Positions 23,800 through 37,723 of a DNA stretch of 64,000 nt are shown in pieces. The position numbers and the translations under genes were made by a program. Origin of the DNA: Oenanthe sinensis (lineage: Eukaryota > Streptophyta > Magnoliopsida > Apiales > Apiaceae); the NCBI GenBank assembly GCA_028671895.1, contig CM053800.1, positions 8,577,886 through 8,641,885 of the forward strand, written 5' to 3'. The notes beneath the pieces were generated by a model. The model made no database searches and was not told the origin of the DNA. It saw nothing but the letters and a program-made list of their open reading frames with translations. How positions within the stretch are numbered: the stretch's first letter is position 1; each line of letters starts with the position of its first letter.

Positions 23800-24655
23800 A
23801 GTACAAGTATCCAATACACAACCCAATGTACAGATATGTGGATCGCGAATCCTATTTTTGGATAAAAGATCTTCCTTGAAAATTATAGATTGAAAATCAT
23901 ATTGATATATATCACATCCAATTACTCTTACGAAAAAACCAACTTATGAGCAATAGACAATAGGAAGAAGTGTACCAGAACATCAAGATTTCCGAATGTA
24001 ATCAAATACATGAACTCAATTTTGTGCAGTTTCACTTCACAATTCACATGTAACCAGATAAAACACCCCATTGTAAAACTAGGGGCATTATCAAATATCA
24101 AGAGTGTTGCCCAGTGCCCATGGCTATGTTAGTTTTGTTCCAAAGAAGCAGCTGTAGTTAGGTTCTAAATTTCTTTGACAGAGTCCGACTAGAATTACTT
24201 TTTCAGTACTCCTGGTTGTGTCAATTTAGGTAAAACCAGGGCCAAATTCAGTTTTTTATATACCCTCCATCCATTACACTAATGCTCAAGGTAATGTTTG
24301 TATTTGCGAATTCACCGGTACATATTGTTCATTCCGTAAATCTCTTCTTATTAATAAATCTTGGAACAAAATCCGATACGAAACTATAGGCTTCTAATCA
24401 GATAAATATATATAGGTCACATTCAATTACTCAACCAAAAAATAAAAACTTTTTTAGCAGTAGACAATGTAAAGTTATGTAACAGATCATCAACAATTTT
24501 TAATCTAATCCAATACATTAAACATAATAACAGACAACAATACATGATCAAAACACTATAAAACATATAGTCAAAACTAGTAAAATTGCAAGTCTGATAA
24601 ATTTGCATAACAAAAACATCAAGAAATGAAAATGAAACATGAACAGAGATCAAAC

Positions 24656-24830
24656 CTGAGCAGAGGCAGTGATTAAATTTATGTCGACAGTATAGATAAA
24701 TAATTAAATATAATGAAACAGAGAGAAGGAAGTGGTGTATTATATAAACACGTATGTAGAGACAGAGAAAGACAAATTGACAACAAAGAACTCTACTGGA
24801 GGAGAGTGTGCACATGTGTCAGTGGTGACT
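24656..24830 (-). promoter_or_regulatory. Candidate promoter and non-coding first exon of the CREST-like gene
   Basis: On the minus strand a TATA-like TTTATATAATAC lies near 24735, followed by a pyrimidine patch (CTTCCTTCTCTCTG). A candidate leader exon ends CTGCTCAG with donor GTTTGATC at 24655. The arrangement is nearly identical to the NDHL leader at 59962-60070. Assignment to the CREST-like gene rests on position and strand only. Confidence 0.45.
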
Positions 24831-25183
24831 TCAACTAAACTCTTCTAATCGGACTTGGGCTGTTGCTACTTTCTTATTTTGGGTTCGGCCCATGTGCTTA
24901 AAAGTTAAACCCGTGTCCATATTGGGCTTAGTTGGTTCGAACCTATTCAAGTCGATATATTTTGTAGAGTAGCTCGTCCGATTGTCAGGCAACCATCTAT
25001 CCGTTATAAAAAAAGTGGGGATAGTAACAACCCTGGAATTTTGCGAAAAAGTATGGATAAGGGACGTGGTCCCCTTGATTAGAAAAAAAATCAAGTGGTC
25101 ACCGTAACATCATACACACATAAAAAAAATGTCTCTAAGGTACTTTATGACTTCACAATCTAAATTTTTTTGAGTCATTGATA

Positions 25184-25450
25184 TTTGTGCAGAATGCTTT
25201 GGTTCATGTTTATGTTGCTTGTGGACATGTTGAGACTGCACATAAGATGTTTGAGTTAGTGTTTTGAGAGAAATTTTATGACTTGAAATGATGTGATTAA
25301 TGGGGTTTGAGAGTTTTGAGCACATGAGCCGCATGGATGTTGAATATTAACTGTATAATAGACTTTTGATTGTTAAGCTCACTCTTAATGATTTCGGTTT
25401 TGAGGTTCGAGTTGTTCAAGAAATGGAGAGAGAAGGTTTGTCATTCTCAC
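25184..25450 (+). pseudogene. Fragment of a PPR-repeat protein gene
   Basis: The frame FVQNALVHVYVACGHVETAH followed by KMFEL is a typical piece of a plant pentatricopeptide-repeat protein (NALVxxYxxCGxxExAxxxF). It is followed by a stop and frameshifted remnants (VVQEMEREG near 25410-25440). It lies in a segment absent from the paralogous copy at 60.2 kb, so it came in with an insertion. Confidence 0.6.
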
Positions 25451-25831
25451 GGTTTCGCGTTAATATTACGCGGATTTACTAAATGAGTTTGAGCCTATCC
25501 ACGGTAAATATTCGAGGAGTCTCGTCAGTCGTCTATCCGCCAAAAATATCTGAGTAGCGTTAACAAAATTTCTTTTAATTTGGGTCGTTGATTACTTGAT
25601 CTAACGATTTAAAAACTAATTGTTAAATAATTGTTCCCTAACATGCGATTGTCAAGGAACCAGGACTGGACAAGAGTTGAATTTAATTGTGAATCAATGT
25701 TAAATTGAACTAAAAATAACATGAAATACAAGAAAATAAATATGCGAGGTTCTGTATTTTGTGGCTCAAGAAAACAACTAACAATTTTTTAATTTGTCAC
25801 AATTTACGATTTTGAAAACAATGATTATAAG

Positions 25832-26721
25832 TAGACTTGACAAAACGGGTACCGGATCTAAAAAATTGAACCGAAATACATGGAATTGATATCCGATTTT
25901 ATATTCAAATTATACAATTCGATGATAATCTGAAAACCGATTTAACCCGAACCAAAAATTATCCGAATCGAAAAACTAACCAAAAATAATATGAAATACT
26001 AGATTCGATAACGACTTAGGAACCGATTCAAACCGAATAGAAAATCATTTGAACTGAATATGACTCGAATTACGAGATCAAATTCGATATAAATACACAT
26101 TACACCGAATTAGAAAATAAATTAATTGAATTTTAATGTAACAGTCATATTTGAATGGGTCATAACATATATTTTATATATTAACCCATTTTTTATTCAC
26201 TAAATCAATATATTCTTACGTAAAATTCATATTTAAAATAATTCTTATCAAAAAATTAAAATGGTTATATAACCAAAGTTTTAAAACTTATATTATTTTA
26301 TATTACAACTGATATATTTAACAATAAAATAATTTTTTTAAATCTAACAAATTAAAAAACACAAAGAGAAAGATAACGAATAAGGTATTATGTCGATAAA
26401 CTTACTTAACAATTATTATTATTATTTTTGCTAAATTATTTTAGTTTTACTATAATTAAAAACTAATTCAGGAATAATTTATAATGTATTTTCCGATTTG
26501 AAATAATAAAAATTTGAAATGATTTAAATCAAACTTAATCTGAACCGAATTTAATCCGAACTAAATGTAATCCAAACTGAACTTAATTCGATCTTAATCC
26601 GAAATTTATTCGATTTTAATCCGAACTAGATTCGATTCAATCTGATCTAATAACCGAAAATTGATCCGATCTGATTAGATCCGATCCGAAACCGATCCAG
26701 TTACGCGAGTTGTCAGGTCTA
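25832..26721. mobile_element. hAT-like element, TAGACTTGACAA termini
   Basis: Left TAGACTTGACAA and right TTGTCAGGTCTA are inverted with one mismatch. Subterminal CCGAA/AATCCGAA repeats fill both sides. Flanks GATTATAAG and ATTTATAAG share seven bases, a slightly decayed 8-bp-type duplication. The paralogous site (60395-60415) lacks the element. Confidence 0.75.
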
Positions 26722-26729
26722 ATTTATAA

Positions 26730-27083
26730 GGCCATATCTAATCATATCTCTATTTTAAATCAATTTTATCTTCATTTTTTCGCCTTTTCACTTCATATCA
26801 CTATTTCATCTTGAATCATTATTCTAAATATTACTTCATATTTTACATTCCTTCTATGTTTATGTTAATAAAAAGCATTATCATACTAAAAGTTGGAATA
26901 TTGCACATGTGTAGCCTTTAAAACTATTCCTTTAAATGCGCAGTAGTACTCTATATTTGAAGCCAAACATTACATTCCTTCAAATATGAAGATAAAGTCA
27001 AGCTCGGTTGGTGACGTTTATATACCCTCCTAACTTTAAATATGAAGAAAATATAAATTTGAATTAGACGATTGGAGATGCCC
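26730..27083. mobile_element. Harbinger-type MITE next to the hAT element
   Basis: Right end GATTGGAGATGCCC and left end GGCCATATCTAATC are imperfect inverted repeats. TAA flanks both sides (26727-26729, 27084-27086). The paralogous copy reads straight through (GATTATAAAAGATTTTG), giving an empty site. Its 354 bp are close to the 350 bp of the MITE at 6634, but the interiors differ. Confidence 0.75.
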
Positions 27084-27370
27084 TAAAAGATTTTGATTTT
27101 TTTAAAAATAATTATAAAAGATTTAAACAGGTGTAAAGATATTTTGTTGTGTAATACTACTATATTAGTATTATGATAAAACATATACATTAGATAATTT
27201 GTAGTCGGTAATTTGAATACAAAAATTAAGTGTTCAAACCTTAAACCTGTCCTGCTTTTGGGATTCGATGTTGCTGGCATTTTTTCTTTTCAAAACAAGG
27301 TAAAAAGATGTTTACTAAATTTTTAAAACAGTTTTTTGAAAAAATGTTTTTACTTTAAAAGATACTTTTA

Positions 27371-29324
<1,954 letters not shown>

Positions 29325-30667
29325 GTACTACAATGAGAATATTTTTATAATGAGAATTAAGAACTTATAACAGAATCACCAAATTTAAACTCTAACCACC
29401 AAAAATTAAATATACATATATCATATATATATACACACACACACACATAAACCACTATACTACAATATTAATACCGTCACATCACCGCATCATCACAATC
29501 ATCACCATCGATCCGCTATCTTCACTATCACAATTTCTTGCACCATCATCACTATCACCAATTTTGTCAATATCATTGAATCTGCCATTTTCGCTACACC
29601 AATGACCAATAATCCACCACTACGTTGTCCCCCACTAGCATACCCCTACCACCACCAACTATATTTTCAGAGATTCCCACCAGAAATGAACAAATCACTA
29701 AATTAAAAAACGAATTAACAAAATCATAATGTGAATCACCAAAAAAATTTAATGGAAATTTCTTTTCCTTAAATTTGATTATGACCAGGTGGTATAATAG
29801 TGATATAACATATCTAAAATGTTGGTTATTATATGTTGTGATGGTAAGAATGTCTTTACATCTTTGTCACCAACACCCAATCACCGGCGCATGTAGAATC
29901 ACTAAATTTCAAAACAAATTAATACAAATCACCAAAATATGGCCGCGAATCACTAAAATTTTCAGAACTAAAAATCAGAAAAAACATATTCGAGTGAGTT
30001 CTAATTTCATAGATTTGAGTGTAGCTCATCGATTCCTTTAATTATCGTCGTGTAACTTTTCCATTTTTTTCTCTTATTCAACACATGTATGCATATATAT
30101 ATGTATGTATCTATGTATTAAGTTTAATGAGAAATATAGAGATGGAGATGTATGTATATGTATATGTATGTATACGATTTTAGAGAAATTGGATAGATAA
30201 GATAGAGTAAATCAATGACAAATTAGAATAAGAGAGCAAAATGGAGCGTATGGTAGAATGAATTTGTGATGGTAGATTGAAAGAGAAGAAAGAGGTGCGA
30301 TCGGAGATGCAGCGGGATGGTGGTGTAATGGTGGTGAACGGGTGGGTGAATTACTTGGGAGAGAAATTTTAGATTTGTATGATGTTGTCATGGTGATGAA
30401 GATGAGTGTTGTATGTCGAATCTGAATCATACTAGTGGTAGAGGCTATATGTTGTTGGAGGTAAGTAACATCTCATCGAAAAAGATGAACTAAACGGAGA
30501 TATGATGATGGTGTTGTATATGTCTGTGGATCTGGAACTGGGTGTTTAATTGAAGAGAGAGAAACAAATTTGATTGAGTGGCTAAGATTTAATAAGATTT
30601 TAAAATTTTAATGGCTGAGATTAGATCTCAGTTCTCATTTTAAAGTGGATTCTCATTTGAGCACATG
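29325..30667. mobile_element. Possible non-autonomous DNA element (AATGAGAAT termini)
   Basis: The left side CTACAATGAGAATATTTTTA and the right side, reverse-complemented, CTCAAATGAGAATCCACTTT are similar. Both are followed by AATGAGAA again, suggesting inverted termini. It lies between two TA/CA-rich tracts, so a target duplication cannot be judged. Repeated GAATCACCAAA/AATCACTAAA phrases occur in the left half. No transposase. Confidence 0.4.
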
Positions 30668-31342
30668 TATATATATATATATATATATATATAATTTGGT
30701 CAAAATCTATATATTCAATAAATATTGGTCAAATTTATGTCAAATTTAATAAAATTCGACTACAATTTATGAAAATAAAATGATCGAATTCTGAATTTAA
30801 CTAAAGTGATTAGAATACTTTTAAGTGTATGGTAAAAGTTAAACAATATAAAACAAAATTAAATTAATTAATGGCTATTGATGTACTCCGGAGACAATGG
30901 CTATTGATGGTCAATTGTCTCTCATAAATATCAGAAGAAGTTCACATAAAATTTTCTTTGTCGTCTCCTTTGCTTCCCCTTTCCCCCTTTTTCTTCTTTA
31001 ACCTAAATCCTAATTTCAAAAATCTTCTTCTATTATATAAGAAATATATTTTTATAACAAAATCTTTCTTATCTATATTTTTAAAAAGTTTTAATTTTAA
31101 AATTTTCAGATCTATTTTTGTATCTTTCAGATCTATTTTATATCATTCAGATCTGTTTTACAATCTCTCAAATATGACTTTTTTGAACGATTTTAGCATC
31201 TTATGCAATCCTCTATAAGGCAGTGCCAATTTTTATGACGTTTTGATCATATATGATGGTTGTTATATGTCGTTGAATGACAATTTGATGTCATATTGAA
31301 TAACTTTTCTTCATATATTGAGAGTTATACATGCATACATAC

Positions 31343-31381
<39 letters not shown>

Positions 31382-31703
31382 GATTTATATTAGACATATT
31401 TTAGATACTTATTATTTTATTCTTTTTATAATTTAAGATGTGCTTTTTAGCATTTTCTGGATTTGGATCGGACGACATATGTATTTGTTGATTGGTGTAC
31501 GACGGATGTTTTCTTCTCCGACATTAAGACCTTATTATCTAAATTTCTGGGGACATTATCATGTCATTTGGTTAGATAATAAGTTTTTTGAATGAAAGAA
31601 ACTCATTCCATGGATATTGTATCTTGATACAATTTATCTACGAGTGAGTATATCATGTCAAAAAAAACTAAAGTACATGTACAAAAGAATGGATGGGCGT
31701 ATA
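30668..31703. other. Intergenic, no gene seen
   Basis: Contains (TA)n at about 30668-30692 and CATA/TA repeats at about 31332-31380. The 86-codon frame at 30958-31218 is T-rich and unrecognised. Confidence 0.5.
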
Positions 31704-33214
31704 CACTACAACAAACGCGGCTAAATTCGACTAGAGAAAATCGGTTGAATTTAGCTATATTCGACTGGAAGCAGTTGAATTTAGTTAAATTCGACCGGAA
31801 ATCTTGCGGTCGTACATAAGCGCATCGAAAATGAGGGTGCAGTCGAATTTGAACATTTTCGACCGGCTATTTTTGACCGGTCTATTTCGACTCTGTTCCG
31901 TCGAATTTAAGCCAAACAAATTTTTCCCCAAAAAATTGAAAATTAAGTGAAAATTTTGAAACTCCCGCCCAATGAAATAAATTTGACTGTGTACGATCGA
32001 CTATATAAATTCGACTGACATCCGTCCGTCGATATCTTTCCCGCCATATTTTTAAGTTCGACTGCAAAAGGTTGTATTTATAAATGCAACCGATCCTGGT
32101 CTTGTTGAATTTATAATACCAAAATAAATTTATGGTCACTAATTTCGACTATTGCTGGTCGAATTAGGTGAACCACACCAATAATAATAAACCTGCATAC
32201 ATTTTTTCTACCACCTATACTAAGCAACACAATCACAAATGATGGTAATATACCACCCCAACAGTTCACAGATGCTAAAAAAACAAATAAAAATCAACGT
32301 AAATAAATTGAAAATTAAGTCGTTGACGTAATTAAAGCTCCATCAGTTATAAACTGGCATCAATTATACAAAATACTTCGAGTGACATACATAATAGCTC
32401 TCGCACAAAATGACATCAGTTATAAACTAACTACTTTTCATAATACCTAATTGTTTAGCATATAAGATGGCCTAATATAGTGGAAACATGTGGGCATGCT
32501 CATCTACGTCACCGCCCTCGCCTTCCCCGCCACTGCCACCCGCCTTCACCTTCATCGCCCTCGCCTTCATCGTATTCTATGTCATCACCCATCAATGAAG
32601 GTTTATCACGCTGAGTCTCCTGCAATAATAGTTATTAGTAAATTGACCAGCTTTCTTAATAATGGCTCAAGATTAATTTAAAGGTACAATGTGGTTACTA
32701 ACACTATATAAGCAATTAATTTAAAAGTTAATATTTCACTTCGAGATTTAAAGGCGCTATGAAATTATGCTATAACATTATTCGACACTCTATACTTGCA
32801 GGACATATACTTATATTTACAGAGAAATGCTAGAGTCTAATTTTAATTGATTGTTAAAAGAATAAATGAAATGGACCCCACATATATTTATATTAACAAA
32901 CTAATTAAAACTTTTTATTCTGTCGCGTACCCATCATTTTGGAAATATATTTTGGGAATAATTTTTGGTTCTCTAGCATTACTCATATTTATATTCAAAA
33001 AACTTATACAACTGAGCATAGACAAGATACAATACATATTATCATAACAGATGGACATCTATCTATATATATATATTCAATAAGCAAACATCTAAATAAA
33101 ACTGATTACCTGTACAATAACCATATCCTTGTCTTTCAAATCTGGCCAAGTAAACCAGTTGCTGTGCGTACAAAATGTTTCCACAATGCACTACAAGAAA
33201 AACACGATCATACA

Positions 33215-33860
33215 ACACTTATTACACAACGGTTAAAAAAATAACCGTTGTTCCAAAAAATTAAACAACGGTGTATGTTTGTTTTTTGAAAAACTGTTGT
33301 CTGACTATGACTACGATAACTGTTATTGAACTTATTGTAAACCGTTGTCTCTGTGGTGTACCTTTGATCATACCAGACAAGTGTTATTAATTTGATCGTT
33401 GTCTCATATCTTTCATACAAAGGTTAGAATCCGTTGTTATTTTTTTGAAAAACTGTTGTGTGACTATGACTACCATAACTGTTATTGAACTTATTGTAAA
33501 CTGTTGTCTCGGTAGTGTATCTTTGATCAGACCAGATAAGTGTTTACACAACAGTTTGTAAATGAAACTGTTGTCTTCAGCACTTCCATACAAGCTTTTT
33601 TAAATTTAAACCATTGTCATAAACTTATTTATACAAGTGTTTTACTAATAAACCATTGTCTTCTGTGACCGCACGTGATTGGTGGAAAAACTTTCACGTG
33701 GATTGCTGAGGTGGCAAAATAAGAGCCCTCGATTGAAATAAGATTAGATATTAGCCGTTAGATTAAGAAAAAATATATATATTTACACAACGGTTTGTAA
33801 ATTACACCGTTGTCTTCGTTGAACTCACACAACACAATTTCTAAGAGAACCGTTGTCTGT
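33215..33860. repeat. Subterminal repeat array of the inner CACTA
   Basis: Two diverged copies of about 160 bp (both with GAAAAACTGTTGT, TATGACTAC, ATAACTGTTATTGAACTTAT) are followed by single ACCGTTGTCT-type motifs. Confidence 0.75.
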
Positions 33861-33954
33861 TTCACAGAAGATGACAAAAATTACCTTTTCATAATAAGAC
33901 GAAAATTTATTTAAACACATTTTATTAGTTTAGTTAAAAAAACACATAAAATAA

Positions 33955-34520
33955 ATTTAGAATTTTCTGATTTTTTGTGCACATCACTCAAATCAATAGA
34001 TCTTAACATCCGTACGGTTGGATCGTCAAAAAAAAATTAAAAAAAATACATTATGTGCAATCGGGATGAGTCGTGTTAAAGTTAGTACTTTTGAGAGATT
34101 TATATTATAAAAGAATACAAGATTAATTTAGAATTTTCTGATTTTTTGTGCACATCACTCAAATCAATAGATCTTAACATCCGTATGGTTGGATCGTCAA
34201 ATTTTTTTTTAAAAAAAAATACATTATGTGCAATCGGGATGAGTCGTGTTAAAGTTAGTACTTTTGAGAGATTTATATTATAAAAGAATACAATATTAAT
34301 TTGAATTTTTTTGATTTTTTGTGCACATCACTCAAATCAATAAATCTTAACATCCGTACGGTTGGATTGTCAATTTTTTTTAAAAAAAATACATTATGTG
34401 CAATCGGGATGAGTCGTGTTAAAGTTAGTACTTTTGAGAGATTTATATTATAAAAGAATACAAGATTAATTTGGAATTTTCTGATTTTTTGTGCACATCA
34501 CTCAAATCAATAGATCTTAA
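33955..34520. repeat. Tandem repeat of about 173 bp, 3.3 copies, in the inner CACTA
   Basis: Each unit runs from GAATTTTCTGATTTTTTGTG through CAATCGGGATGAGTCGTGTT to TATAAAAGAATACAAGATTA. Copies start near 33958, 34130, 34304 and 34474 (the last truncated). Near-identity of units indicates recent expansion. Confidence 0.85.
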
Positions 34521-35177
34521 AAATTGTACCAAATATAAATTTTAAAAAGCATTAACAAGGTAATGTAACTTATAATGAATAAATTTTATTTTAAAAACTA
34601 AGCAAAATAGTTTATGAAAAATAATTGGATTTAATTGAAAATAATAAAAAAAATCATTTTAGAAAATTAAAGTTCGTAATAATTGTGGATTATCAAAAAT
34701 TAAATAACATAATAAGTTTATTGTAATAAATTTAATATCAATAATTTAAAAAAAATTATTACTTTTAATGTTAAAAAAATTAAATATAAATAATATATGG
34801 CATGTAATATATTTAAAGGGTACTTCAAAAGTTATAAGCGGTGCTTTGAAATTTAAAAGCGGCAAATCAAAATTAGTAAATGGGGTTCAATTAGGTTCTT
34901 CTTACTCTCTCAAAATCCTCTCAATCTCTGTCTCGAGACAGCTAGGTTCGTTGTGGTTTAGGTTTAACAAGATTCAGGTTCTAGTAAATTAATTGGGTTT
35001 CAATTAGGATTCAGGCGGGTTCCTGCAATTTGGGTTTCGATCAGTTCAATCAGGATTCACCCCTTCTCTCTCTCTCACACTCTCTCATCTTTGAGGTACG
35101 ACCCCTTTTCCATCTCCGATTTGAATTAGGTTTTCTGTTTGTGCGTACATGAGTCAAGATAAAGGTCCATTTCAGAT

Positions 35178-36157
35178 ATGGCAGATGGAGAGGAGAACTT
35201 GCCTAGAGATGCAAAGATTGTCAAAACTCTTCTCAAGTCTATGGGTATTGATGATTATGAACCCCGTGTTGTCTACCTATTCTTGGAATTATGGTATCGC
35301 TATGTTATCGATGTTTTGACTGATTCACAGGTTTATGCAGAGCATGCTGGGAAGGCTGCAATTGACTCAAGATGCTGTAAAATTGGCCATTCAGTCAAGA
35401 GTCAATTTTAGCTTCTCTCAGCCTCCACCACGAGAGGTAACCTAGATTCACCTCTTCGGAAACACCCATCTTGATTCCATTTCTAGAATGATCTAGCCTG
35501 TTAGATATTTTATGGTCTTCTACATCACACTGATTAAATTTATAAATGCTCAGAATATGCATCTGTTTTCTTATTTTTGCGTACAAGTAGAGCATTTGTT
35601 CTGTTTTTCATTGTGACCATATTTTAAAAGGTTTCAAATTTCCAAGGCATTGCTTAGATGCATTTGTTCTATTCTTCCTAGTGCCCAAGTACTCTACAAA
35701 ATGAGGCATTTTTAGGCATACTTCCTCTTTTCTTCTCATTTGGCATGAAATTCTAGTGGCTTCTACCTGTAGACAAATTTCTGTTATACTCTTATAAGCC
35801 CTTATAATTTTAGCTGTTCTAAAAAGATGACTTGCAAATTCACAGGTCCTCCTGGAGTTGGCTAAGAACAGGAACAAGATCCCACTGCCAAAGTCCATAT
35901 CAGGGCCAGGGATCCCTCTTCCACCAGAAGAGGATACTTTGATTAGTCCAAACTACCAACTCGCGATTCCAATTAAACAAGCTGGACAATTTGTTGAAGA
36001 AACTGAGGATGAAGAGATGACTGACCCGAACCCAAACCAACCCAGGAACCAAAGACACAATCTGTCTCACTCTCACTCTCCATGTCTCTGTCTCCTTCCC
36101 TCTGTGTCTCTCCCTCACTCTCTCTATATTTGTGATTTGCTAAGAAATTTTGTTTGA
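35178..36157 (+). pseudogene. TAF9-like: Captured TAF9 (TFIID/SAGA subunit) fragment, frameshifted
   Basis: TAF9 is a histone-fold subunit of TFIID and SAGA. Exon 1 (35178-35436) starts MADGEENLPRDAKIVKTLLK and contains ELWYRYVIDVLTDSQVYAEH. One extra base in the ACTCAAGATGC context (about 35367-35372) shifts the frame into a stop at 35409. Past it, the correct frame resumes (QSRVNFSFSQPPPRE) up to donor GTAACC. Exon 2 starts at 35846 after CACAG, with KNRNKIPLPKSISGPGIPLP and EETEDEEMTDP, then diverges into unrelated Ser/His-rich sequence. So both main exons and the intron were captured from genomic DNA, and the copy cannot make full TAF9. Confidence 0.9.
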
Positions 36158-36329
36158 TTTCCGTTACAAGGTGCAGAGCTATTATGACTATAACTTGGAG
36201 AGTGATTTTCAAGTACATGATATGGTTTTTTTCAGGTACTTAGTAGGTAGTACGTGTTTATGCCAGTTTTTTAGTTTGTCCTTTTGGTACATATAACATA
36301 TAATAACACCATCCCCCTCTTTTTTGTAG

Positions 36330-36476
36330 TAAGATCTGTGTTGCCGAAGAAAAACTAATGTTGGTCCTTTAAAGGGATATATATGTCGCGTCCTGGCGCT
36401 ATGCCTGTCTAATGTAATAGTGAAGCTTGATATTGAAAGGCCTACTTATACCAACCTTAACAGGCTTGTATCTCAG
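36330..36476 (+). pseudogene. SPT5-like: Captured SPT5 KOW-domain exon
   Basis: Between an acceptor (TTTTTGTAG) and a donor (CAG|GTAAGAC), the frame reads TNVGPLKGYICRVLALCLSN then VIVKLD. This matches a KOW motif of transcription elongation factor SPT5 (GPLKGYLCRV ... DVTVKLD). Only this exon is clear; a short upstream piece near 36175-36235 may also derive from the gene. It is followed by the RPC4 piece, not by the next SPT5 exon. Confidence 0.7.
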
Positions 36477-36720
36477 GTAAGACATTTATTAGTTTGGTAG
36501 TTGTGACTTGGTTACAGGGCTTTGTAGATATATTATGAATGAAATGAGCTACTAAGGAGTATGATGAGGATCTTACAAATTCTGTTGTGGAGCTTGGTTT
36601 GCTGGTCTGTAAACCCCAAAAGGAATACATTGTAGTATTCCATACATACCATATACCTGCTATATGTTTGTATCACTCGTTTTAGTAGACCGTTGATTTT
36701 GTCTTGTGTATGTCGGACAG

Positions 36721-37123
36721 ACTGAAAGCAAGGATGCCCAAATGCTTTTTTTCCAACTTCCTCCTAATCTGCCACTAGTCAGGAGTCGGGCTGGTGCAAA
36801 TGCTGCAGTTGACAACTCAAGGGTATCTAAGAGTGAAAGTGCTCTGCGCATTGGAAGGGAGCCAGAAATTTCTAGAAGCTCAACACCAGTACGAGGAGCA
36901 GATGCTTTAGCTAAAGCAAAGGGAAAAGAGAATGTTGACCAAGGGGGTGCTGGTATTTTACATGGTGTTTCACCTGCTTCAAGGGGGATGGAAATTGTTG
37001 GCAAGTCCATGCTTTCAAGGAAGAGAAATGAACATTGGAAGACTTAACAACAGGATACATGGGGAAATGCTAGTTTACAAGAGTGGAGCAATTAAACTAA
37101 AGCTGGGAGACATATTATATGAT
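36721..37123 (+). pseudogene. RPC4-like: Captured RNA polymerase III subunit RPC4 fragment
   Basis: The exon after acceptor CGGACAG reads TESKDAQMLFFQLPPNLPLV, and later in another frame GEMLVYKSGAIKLKLGDILY up to donor GAT|GTGAGT. The second phrase is the conserved C-terminal RPC4 (RPC53) signature. A frameshift separates the halves near 37030, where the first frame hits a stop at 37045-37047. RPC4 normally acts in Pol III initiation and termination; this piece is not functional. Confidence 0.78.
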
Positions 37124-37723
37124 GTGAGTAACATGTCTATGTATGGCTTATATAATTTTCTCTTCAGGTATGTATATGTATGGCATGCGCTTTATTCATT
37201 GCTTCTTATGTAGTACGACAAAGTCATAGAAATTGTAGAGATGGTTATGTATGTAATTTTTACATAGAAATTGTAGATCAATTAGAAATTTTTATATTGA
37301 TAAATTTATTGATTCATTATTTGGTTGGGGGCAATATTTAAAATCATTTTTGTGTACATAAATCGTTGTCTAATACAAAGAAACACATACACTTGAACAA
37401 CAACATATTTGATTTTTAAAACACTTGACCGACGCCATTTCAGACAAGGGTTTTTAAACATAGCGTTGTTGTTTCTAGGTATTATACAACGGTGTCCAGA
37501 ACATGGGACGTTGTTCTGTAATCTTTTGGACAACGGTTATCATACCGTTGTCTTTTCTATATTATAACAAGCCTGTTGAACCGTTGTGTTCCTTTCTTCG
37601 TATAACAGTTTAAACAAGCGTTGTTTGATCGCAATCACACGGCACCTCAATAGACTACGGAAAATTGAGATGCCAGACAACGGTGCAAAAGCGTTGTATG
37701 ATTCTGTTTTTCTTGTAGTGATG

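Larger units (their letters stand above)
23935..27370. repeat. Dispersed duplication, copy 1 (matches 59280-60848)
   Basis: From AACCAACTTATGAGCAATAG onward this segment matches 59280-60848 at high identity, in the same orientation. Shared landmarks include a minus-strand leader exon and TATA region (about 24656-24760) and the block with TTAATTGTGAATCAATG. Copy 1 has extra insertions: about 24985-25660 (with a PPR fragment), a hAT (25832-26721) and a MITE (26730-27083). Copy 2 lacks these but has its own insertion at 60505-60726. Confidence 0.85.
33189..37720. mobile_element. Pack-CACTA element carrying three gene fragments
   Basis: Inverted ends CACTACAAGAAAAAC / GTTTTTCTTGTAGTG (15 bp, perfect) with a 3-bp ATG duplication (33186-33188, 37721-37723). 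Subterminal AACCGTTGT/ACAACGGT motifs crowd both ends (33225-33860 and 37320-37690), the transposase-binding pattern of CACTA elements. No transposase gene is inside. Instead the 4.5 kb carries pieces of TAF9, SPT5 and RPC4 in one orientation. Confidence 0.93.

Noticed and set aside
24423..24815. 130-codon minus-strand frame
   Set aside because: It reads through the candidate leader exon and its intron; its paralogous counterpart at 59849-60082 is not conserved as protein.
24925..24960. tRNA-like GGTTCGAACC motif
   Set aside because: No acceptor stem or anticodon arm could be found around it.
36660..37010. 116-codon minus-strand frame
   Set aside because: Opposite-strand shadow of the RPC4 fragment.
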